From Chloroflexota bacterium (GTDB taxonomy: Bacteria > Chloroflexota > Ktedonobacteria > Ktedonobacterales > JADMIN01), in NCBI GenBank assembly GCA_021323855.1, contig JAJPKE010000024.1, forward strand, positions 122,418 to 186,417: a DNA stretch of 64,000 nt. The letters are read 5' to 3'. Position 1 is the first letter of the stretch. Each line of letters begins with the position of its first letter. Shown piece by piece: positions 58,818 to 64,000 of the stretch. The translations under genes were made by a program, and so were the position numbers. Under the pieces are notes generated by a model. That model was not told the DNA's origin. It did no database searches and saw nothing but the letters and a program-made list of their open reading frames with translations.

Positions 58818-59447
58818 TCAGTTTGCCAGCGTCAGCACGGCATAGAGCGCGAAGCCGAGCAGTATCGTGCCGGAAAGCCGGTTGACCCAGCGCATTGCTC
58901 GCGGCGTAAACTTCGCGCGCAGCAGGCTGACCAGCCCACTGAGAATGAACCACCAGAGCGCCGAGCCACAGAAGACGCCCAGCACCGTCAGCCCGGCGAC
59001 AAGCGCACTACTATGCGTTCCCACGATACCCACGCCCGCGAAAATAGCGATGAACGAGAGAATCGTCGTCGGATTCGTCAGCGTCAACGCGAAGGTTGAG
59101 ACATACAAAGCAATGAGGCTCCTCCGGGCAACCAGCGCCGCCGGTTCCGTCGCTGGACACGCCAGCATCGTGCGCACGCCCAGCACGCAGAGGAACGCCG
59201 CACCGATCAGGTGAACCCACAGGCGCTCGCCCAGCAGCAGCGACGAGATCACCGTCAGCCCGAAGGCGGCGACCGCGCCATAACACATGTCGGCGGTGGC
59301 CGCGCCCAGGCCCAGCACAAAGCCAGCGAGCCGCCCATCCGCCAGCGTGCGCCGGATGCAGAGGACGCCAATCGGGCCGACCGGCGCGGCAATCGAAAGC
59401 CCCAGGATGATGCCACGCAACAAGAACAGCAGGTTTGCCATAGCCAT
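58818..59447 (-). CDS. LysE-family amino-acid exporter
   Basis: A 209-residue exporter with about six helices. The N-terminal LSIAAPVGPIGVLCIRRTL carries the family PxGP motif, then VLGLGAATADMCYGAVAAFG, LWVHLIGAAFLCVLGVRTML and FALTLTNPTTILSFIAIFAG with the conserved NP pair. LysE/RhtB proteins export amino acids or related metabolites; substrate not predictable. ATG at 59447 with GGAG upstream. A perfect 12-bp hairpin with a T-run lies only 45 bases before the start on the same strand. Confidence 0.9.
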   Translation of the reverse strand: MAMANLLFLLRGIILGLSIAAPVGPIGVLCIRRTLADGRLAGFVLGLGAATADMCYGAVAAFGLTVISSLLLGERLWVHLIGAAFLCVLGVRTMLACPATEPAALVARRSLIALYVSTFALTLTNPTTILSFIAIFAGVGIVGTHSSALVAGLTVLGVFCGSALWWFILSGLVSLLRAKFTPRAMRWVNRLSGTILLGFALYAVLTLAN

Positions 59448-59486
59448 AGACGTATCATCTCCAACTGCGCATAAAACTGTGCATAC

Positions 59487-59520
59487 AAAAAGCCCGCCAG
59501 ACCTCGTTGGTCTGGCGGGC
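59487..59520 (-). terminator. Strong terminator, possible lysE attenuator
   Basis: On the - strand GCCCGCCAGACC pairs with GGTCTGGCGGGC (12 bp), five-base loop, followed by TTTTTG. It either ends the small leftward gene at 59542 or stands in the lysE leader. Its position 45 bases before the lysE start makes read-through control possible. Confidence 0.85.
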
Positions 59521-59541
59521 ATCCGGTGACCGTTCGGAAGA

Positions 59542-59904
59542 TCAAGAGACAGGAGCAGCTATCCAGACCTGCTGGCTGGCTGCTGGCGCTGGCTGTTGTT
59601 CATGGTGATGGAGCAACAATCTCTGCCCGGTAACATCACGCATCTCCTGAACGATCAAACTAATTCGTGGGTAGCATATCACATGAAAAGGCGCATCATG
59701 ACCATGCCCCTTTGCTCCTATAACGACCGAAAGAGAACGCTTCTTGCAGAAGGTATTCTCCGATATGATTGGCTCACGCATATCAAGAATCATGAAGCCG
59801 CAGGCGAGATGTTCGGCTGCATTGACACCATTTGCGCGGCTCACGTACCATTTGTCAAGGGGAAACGTACGGTATGCCCGTTGGATACAGAGGTACATCA
59901 GCAA
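59542..59904 (-). CDS. Hypothetical protein before a terminator
   Basis: The frame gives at most 120 residues. The C-terminal 80, from MREPIISENTFCKKRSL on (VVIGAKGHGHDAPFHVICYP, RISLIVQEMRDVTGQRLLLH, HHEQQPAPAASQQVWIAAPV), look like ordinary protein with beta-alpha character. The strong terminator 22 bases after the stop on the same strand supports transcription. The overlapping frame on the other strand is less protein-like. The start is not fixed and no family is recognised. Confidence 0.4.
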   Translation of the reverse strand: MLMYLCIQRAYRTFPLDKWYVSRANGVNAAEHLACGFMILDMREPIISENTFCKKRSLSVVIGAKGHGHDAPFHVICYPRISLIVQEMRDVTGQRLLLHHHEQQPAPAASQQVWIAAPVS

Positions 59905-59986
59905 TCAAGAGATCACGTAATTGCGTTGAGCGCCGGCAGGTGTCCGCTGTTCTGGGGTCTGCGCCGGATGTGGGGGAATGACGGAC

Positions 59987-60844
59987 ATGAGTGAGCGCCA
60001 GCACGCCGACATACGTACCATCGGCATCATCTACCGCGAGCATTCTACGGAGGCGGCGCAGCTTGCGCAGGTGCTGACTGAGCGACTGCGCGGGACCGGC
60101 AAGCAGGTATGGAGCGCCGACCGCATGGCAGAGGACCGCATCACCGGATTGCTGCCGGAGACGAACGTCATGTTTGTGCTAGGCGGCGATGGGACGATTC
60201 TCTCAGTTGCACGGCTCTGCGCGCCCGTCAATATCCCGATTCTCGGTATCAACTTTGGGCGTGTCGGCTTCCTCACCGAACTGGAGCCGTCTGAAGTGGA
60301 TGAAAAGCTGCCCTACTATCTCGACGGCGACTACTGGATGGATGAACGTTCGATGCTCCAGGCCGAGGTCGTGGGAAATGGCGGGCTAGAGCGGCATATT
60401 GCGCTGAATGATGTGGTCGTGGTGCGCGGCGCGGAGCCACGGGTCATTCACCTGAACATCTGGATAGACAACCATCTCTACAACACGACGGTGGCCGATG
60501 GTGTCATCGTCTCCACTGCCACCGGCTCGACAGCCTACAATCTTGCGGCGGGCGGCCCGATTTTGCACCCGCAGGTGCGCAGCAGTGTGATTACGCCGAT
60601 TGCGCCCCACCTGGCGGCAGATCGTTCGCTGATTCTGGAGCCGAACGCCGTGATTACGCTCGAACTGGTGGGAGACACTTCGAGTCCGGCGCTGCTCTCT
60701 GCCGATGGGCAAATCAATCGTGATATTGTTCCAGGGATGAAGGTCGTCATTCGCGGCAATGCCTACGTCACCAAGTTTCTGCGTCGCCGCCCGCCAACGT
60801 TCTTCTACCGCATCCTTTCCCGGAAACTGCGAGATAACCTGTAG
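59987..60844 (+). CDS. nadK: NAD kinase
   Basis: A 285-residue ATP-NAD kinase. TNVMFVLGGDGTILSVARLC holds the GGDG motif near residue 66, PILGINFGRVGFLTELEPSE follows, and ADGVIVSTATGSTAYNLAAG with GGPILHPQVRSSVITPIAPH completes the conserved core. It makes NADP from NAD. The ATG at 59987 is chosen since GGGGGA lies at good spacing; an ATG nine bases earlier lies too close. The stop codon is followed directly by the recN start (no gap), the usual nadK-recN arrangement. Confidence 0.95.
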   Translation: MSERQHADIRTIGIIYREHSTEAAQLAQVLTERLRGTGKQVWSADRMAEDRITGLLPETNVMFVLGGDGTILSVARLCAPVNIPILGINFGRVGFLTELEPSEVDEKLPYYLDGDYWMDERSMLQAEVVGNGGLERHIALNDVVVVRGAEPRVIHLNIWIDNHLYNTTVADGVIVSTATGSTAYNLAAGGPILHPQVRSSVITPIAPHLAADRSLILEPNAVITLELVGDTSSPALLSADGQINRDIVPGMKVVIRGNAYVTKFLRRRPPTFFYRILSRKLRDNL

Positions 60845-62743
60845 ATGCTGCTCGAACTTGCCATCAACGACTTCGCCATCATCGAGGAACTGCGTCTGGC
60901 GCTGGGTCCACACTTCAATGTGTTCACCGGCGAAACCGGCGCGGGCAAATCCATCATCATAGACGCCGTTTCCGCGCTGGTGGGCGAGCGTGTCAGCAGC
61001 GATGTCGTGCGGGCTGGCAGCGAGCGCGCCATCGTCGAGGGCATCTTCGATGTGAGCACGTTGCTGGCGCAGAGCCAGCCACACAACGGCAATGCGCATC
61101 CTCAGCAAGCGACTGAGGCAGGAGCGCAGACCGCAGAGATGGCAGAATCAGCCGAATCTGGGGAATCGCTGGCGCATGTGCTGGCACAACTGGGCATCGA
61201 GTGCGAGGATGGCACGCTGATCCTCTCGCGCGAGGTGCTGGCGAGCGGACGCGGCATTGCGCGGGTAAATCGCCGCGCTGTGCCGCTAGCCAGCCTGCAA
61301 CGCATCGCACGCTTCTTGATTGATATTCATGGGCAGAGCGCACACCTGGAATTGCTGCGTCCGGAGCAGCATGTCTATTACCTGGACCGCTACGCAAACA
61401 CCGTTGAGTTGCGGCAGAGCGTCGCCGCGCTCTACGACGAGTGGCGCGCGACGCGGCGCGATCTGGAACGACTGCGCCGCGACGAGCGGGAGATTGAGCG
61501 ACGCATCGAATTGCTGCGCTATGAGGTAGAAGAGATCAACGCCGCAAAGTTGCAGCCCGGCGAACTGGACGAACTCGAAAGCGAACGCCGCCGTCTCGCC
61601 AACGCCGAGCGCCTGGGCGAACTCTGTGTCACGATTCACGGCGCGCTGACCGGCGATAGTGATTCCGATACGGTTGGCGCGCTGGACCAGATTGCTGCCG
61701 CGCGACATGCGCTGGATGAATTGCTGCGGCTCGACGACACCCTGCGCGACCAGGAGGCCGCGCTCGATCAGGCGCTCTTCTTCGTGCAGGATGCTGCGCT
61801 GGCGGTGCGCTCCTATCAGGATGAGGTGGCGGCGGACCCACAGCGCCAGGCGGAGGTGGAGGAGCGGCTGGACCTGATTGCGAAGCTGCGGCGCAAGTAT
61901 GGCGCGACCATCGAGGAAATCCTGGCCTATGCGGAAAACGCCAGCGCGGAACTGGAAGAGCTGACCCACCGCGAGGAACGCGCCGCCGAACTGGTGGAGC
62001 GTGAGACGCAGTTGCGGGCGCAGATCGGTGCGCTCGCCGCCAGCCTCTCTCAGAAACGCAGTGAGGCGAGCGTGCGACTGGCGGCGGCGATGGAACACGA
62101 GCTGGACGATCTGAATATGCGACGGGCGCGATTCCAGGTGCAGATGCTCCAGCGACCAGATGCGGAGGGCGCGCCGGTGGCAGAAGCGCCGCGCGGCAAG
62201 AGCAAGAACGGCGCTGCGCAGGCAACCATCCCCGCCGGCTCATATGCCTTTGGGCCAACGGGCATTGATAACGTCGAATTTCTGATTGCGCCTAATCCCG
62301 GCGAGCCATTGAAGCCACTGGCGCGCATCGCCTCTGGCGGCGAGACCTCACGCCTGATGCTGGCGTTGAAAACGATTCTTGCCAACGCCGATATCGTACC
62401 CATCCTGATCTTCGATGAGATAGACAGCGGCATTAGCGGGCGCAGCGGTCAGGTGGTCGGTGAGAAGCTCTGGCAGTTGGGGCGGCTACATCAGATTCTC
62501 TGCGTCACGCATCTCCCGCAGATCGCAGCCCTGGGCGACCGCCACTATCAGGTGACGAAGACAACGGGCGAGCAGCGTACAACTACCCAGGTGGAGCAAC
62601 TTTCCGGCGCAGAGCGGGTGGCTGAATTGTCGCAGATGCTCGGTGGCGCGCGCACCGCCGCCGCGCAGGCCAACGCCAGCGAACTAATCGAACGTAGCCA
62701 GGCCTGGAAGGAGACGCAAACCCAGACATACCAACTGGCTTGA
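60845..62743 (+). CDS. recN: DNA repair ATPase RecN
   Basis: A 632-residue SMC-like protein. N-terminal ATPase half with FTGETGAGKSIIIDAVSALV near residue 29, long coiled coils in the middle (RRDLERLRRDEREIERRIEL; AAELVERETQLRAQIGALAA), and the C-terminal half with PLARIASGGETSRLMLALKT (signature), PILIFDEIDSGISGRSGQVV (Walker B), and HQILCVTHLPQIAALGDRHY. It acts in double-strand break repair. An insertion of low-complexity Ala/Glu (ATEAGAQTAEMAESAESGES) lies at about 95-115. It starts directly after the nadK stop; its TGA stop lies inside the -35 box of the next promoter. Confidence 0.96.
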   Translation: MLLELAINDFAIIEELRLALGPHFNVFTGETGAGKSIIIDAVSALVGERVSSDVVRAGSERAIVEGIFDVSTLLAQSQPHNGNAHPQQATEAGAQTAEMAESAESGESLAHVLAQLGIECEDGTLILSREVLASGRGIARVNRRAVPLASLQRIARFLIDIHGQSAHLELLRPEQHVYYLDRYANTVELRQSVAALYDEWRATRRDLERLRRDEREIERRIELLRYEVEEINAAKLQPGELDELESERRRLANAERLGELCVTIHGALTGDSDSDTVGALDQIAAARHALDELLRLDDTLRDQEAALDQALFFVQDAALAVRSYQDEVAADPQRQAEVEERLDLIAKLRRKYGATIEEILAYAENASAELEELTHREERAAELVERETQLRAQIGALAASLSQKRSEASVRLAAAMEHELDDLNMRRARFQVQMLQRPDAEGAPVAEAPRGKSKNGAAQATIPAGSYAFGPTGIDNVEFLIAPNPGEPLKPLARIASGGETSRLMLALKTILANADIVPILIFDEIDSGISGRSGQVVGEKLWQLGRLHQILCVTHLPQIAALGDRHYQVTKTTGEQRTTTQVEQLSGAERVAELSQMLGGARTAAAQANASELIERSQAWKETQTQTYQLA

Positions 62744-62769
62744 CAAGGTAGACGGCTAACCGCTATCAT
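62740..62769 (+). promoter_or_regulatory. Sigma-70-type promoter of the FHA gene
   Basis: TTGACA (62740-62745, perfect; contains the recN stop TGA), 18-base spacer, TATCAT (62764-62769), 37 bases before the FHA start. Confidence 0.65.
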
Positions 62770-62805
62770 GCCCGCAACATGGCGTGTGAAGAAGGAGAAG
62801 CGAGC

Positions 62806-63564
62806 ATGCTGTACTGCCAGAATTGCCATCGGGAGCAGCCTGATGGAACGATACTCTGCGACTATTGCGGCGCAGATATTGTAGCGAGAGAATACCAGGA
62901 CGCGGAGGCGGTAGCCGTTCCCGCCGGCGCTGCCACTGCGCGCGCCGGTACGCAGCCCGGCGCGCCCATCCCCACACTTACCCCCGCGCCAGCGACTCCT
63001 TCAGCGCCCGCTCCCGCACAACAGCCAACGCCATTAGAACAGCCACAGTACGCGAGCCAGTCAGAGTCGGGGCAGCTTGCGCCGACGCAGAAGCTACGGT
63101 CGCGGCCAGCCATCTCGCGCAGCCAGCAGACGCCGACATCGCTGCCAAACTACTCAGCGTTTCCGCCGCGCCAGCCAGACGCCGCGCCACCGGCCAATGG
63201 CGCGGGCCACGCCTCCAACGCTCCGCGCCGGGTGGTGCTACTCGTCCTGGAGAAGCAAACCATCGAGCTTGCTGCGCCAAAGGATTATCGCATCGGCAGG
63301 CATGATCCAGAGCAGCAGATATTTCCCGATATTGATTTGCATGAAGCGAACGGCATGAATGGAGCGGTCAATGGTGTATCGCGTCGCCACGCGATCATTC
63401 ACGTCAATCACAATACGGCTTCCATCGAAGACCTCGAAAGCCGCAATTTCACCATTCTCAACGGCTTTCGCCTGTTCCCGTATCAACAATATCCCTTGAT
63501 GGATGGCGACGAGATTCTGCTGGGCAATATCAGGTTATCGGTTAAGATTCAGACTTCGTTGTAA
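62806..63564 (+). CDS. Zinc-ribbon protein with FHA domain
   Basis: A 252-residue protein. The first 30 residues are a zinc ribbon (LYCQNCHREQPDGTILCDYC: two CxxC pairs), then about 115 residues of Pro/Ala/Gln/Thr-rich linker, and a C-terminal FHA domain: YRIGRHDPEQQIFPDIDLHE, the conserved SRRHAIIHVNHNTASIEDLE and SRNFTILNGFRLFPYQ with PLMDGDEILLGNIRLSVKI. FHA domains bind phosphothreonine, so a Ser/Thr kinase partner is implied but none is in the window. ATG at 62806 with AAGGAGAAG upstream. A small gene of unknown function follows after 76 bases. Confidence 0.9.
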   Translation: MLYCQNCHREQPDGTILCDYCGADIVAREYQDAEAVAVPAGAATARAGTQPGAPIPTLTPAPATPSAPAPAQQPTPLEQPQYASQSESGQLAPTQKLRSRPAISRSQQTPTSLPNYSAFPPRQPDAAPPANGAGHASNAPRRVVLLVLEKQTIELAAPKDYRIGRHDPEQQIFPDIDLHEANGMNGAVNGVSRRHAIIHVNHNTASIEDLESRNFTILNGFRLFPYQQYPLMDGDEILLGNIRLSVKIQTSL

Positions 63565-63640
63565 TGGTAGAAGTTGTAATAGTAGTTGGCGATGTGACAC
63601 ATCGTGTCCTCATGAAAGAAAACGAAAGAAAGAGACTTCT

Positions 63641-63898
63641 ATGGCAATTCTGGTCATTGTGCATGTCGTCAACGAAGAGCCATTTGTTGCCGACCTCGAA
63701 GAGCTACCGGCAGCGGACGCCACCTGCGTCATCTTCAAGAACCCACGCACGCGCGAGCAGAAGCGGGTGCAATGGCTTTCTGGCGCCGTGCAATCGGTGA
63801 TTTTTTCGATGTCGCGGATCACCTTCATCGAAGTACCCACCGAAGGCAGCGGCGAAGAGGTCGAGGGCTTCGTCAAAGACCGCGCCAGGAATTACTAG
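63641..63898 (+). CDS. Small protein of unknown function
   Basis: An 85-residue protein: MAILVIVHVVNEEPFVADLE, a short acidic stretch, CVIFKNPRTREQKRVQWLSG and AVQSVIFSMSRITFIEVPTE. It reads as a small beta-rich fold, charged, without membrane segments. The start (ATG at 63641) has only AAAGAGA upstream. Its position after the FHA gene suggests co-expression. Its stop TAG lies in a CTAG sequence that borders the IS-like end. Confidence 0.7.
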   Translation: MAILVIVHVVNEEPFVADLEELPAADATCVIFKNPRTREQKRVQWLSGAVQSVIFSMSRITFIEVPTEGSGEEVEGFVKDRARNY

Positions 63899-63912
63899 GT
63901 TCTGTTGACATT

Positions 63913-64000
63913 TTACCGTAACCAGACGAGCGCGCAGACGAAGTGGACGAAGCCCAGGTAGGAGCGGTCCAACTTGTCGAAACGCGAGAAGATACGGCGA
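63913..64000 (-). mobile_element. IS5-type transposase, C-terminal end (cut by window edge)
   Basis: The last 28 codons on the - strand are visible: RRIFSRFDKLDRSYLGFVHF then VCALVWLR and a stop. This tail resembles the C-terminus of IS5-family DDE transposases (FDKLxRxxLxxVxLA-type helix). The sequence GGTTCTGTTGACA at 63899-63911 before it is a likely terminal inverted repeat, bordered by CTAG, a target form (YTAR) known for IS5 elements. The rest of the element is outside the window. Confidence 0.72.

Noticed and set aside
59596..59994. 132-codon + strand frame before nadK
   Set aside because: Overlaps the - strand candidate; no start signal or known motif, and runs into the nadK start.
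1..64000. tRNA, rRNA, riboswitch
   Set aside because: I found no cloverleaf-like or rRNA-like sequence and no recognisable riboswitch in the gaps by eye; a covariance model search would be decisive.

Overview
The window is about 64 kb of bacterial chromosome with roughly 60% G+C, dense in genes on both strands. Gene content (decaprenyl-phosphoribose-type enzymes, DUF4870 and DUF5666 proteins, an XRE/NB-ARC/TPR regulator, an ECF41 sigma factor, a SufU scaffold beside an SseA-like rhodanese, PIG-L and GtrA proteins, and many 'CCCCTCTCCC...GGGAGAGGGG' intergenic repeats) best fits a Chloroflexota chromosome, possibly Ktedonobacteria. That placement is an inference from family recognition; no rRNA, tRNA or ribosomal protein gene is present to settle it.

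Layout. 1-4.3 kb: end of a YacP-type NYN nuclease gene, phhB, an Lrp/AsnC-type RAM-domain protein, an acyl-CoA ligase and a FabG-like reductase. 4.3-10.6 kb: a leftward redox set, namely an OmpR/HK two-component system, a secreted DUF5666 protein, a flavin/2Fe-2S reductase with a membrane-anchored tail, ApbE and a ferric-reductase-like haem membrane protein. 10.9-13.6 kb: methylcrotonyl-CoA carboxylase beta subunit and a BON-domain protein. 13.8-22.4 kb: a frameshifted XRE/NB-ARC/TPR regulator, a methyltransferase, DedA, a GrdB-family protein with an in-frame TGA (predicted selenocysteine), a DUF433/DUF5615 toxin-antitoxin-like pair, an ECF41 sigma factor facing an AhpD-like protein across two ECF41-type promoters, and a peroxiredoxin. 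22.5-26.5 kb: purC, a hydrolase, ybaK and an HNH nuclease.

26.8-38.9 kb: DprE2-like and DprE1-like enzymes, then a 1442-residue membrane protein with three tandem TIR+4TM modules and a secreted C-terminal domain, then a UbiA-type phosphoribosyltransferase that fits the same pathway as DprE1/DprE2, a small unknown, an extremely acidic Ala/Glu/Thr-rich protein and a DUF4870 membrane protein. 39.4-42.3 kb: a two-permease ABC-2 exporter operon. 42.5-50.3 kb: acyl-CoA dehydrogenase, zinc-ribbon membrane protein, GAF histidine kinase, a ferredoxin-like protein with one cluster ligand changed, M48 protease + fabZ, amidohydrolase. 50.4-58.6 kb: membrane-type GTPase, RecD2 helicase, rhodanese + SufU, PIG-L deacetylase, uracil-DNA glycosylase + flavin reductase, GtrA. 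58.8-64 kb: LysE exporter, nadK-recN, FHA/zinc-ribbon protein, a small conserved-looking protein and the end of an IS5-type transposase cut by the window edge.

The most unusual items are the triple-TIR membrane protein (third TIR lacks the NADase glutamate), the probable selenoprotein with a SECIS-like hairpin, the paired face-to-face ECF41 promoters, the presence of all three core decaprenylphosphoryl-arabinose-type enzymes plus a GtrA protein, and a 12-copy intergenic repeat that has the same orientation at every site.
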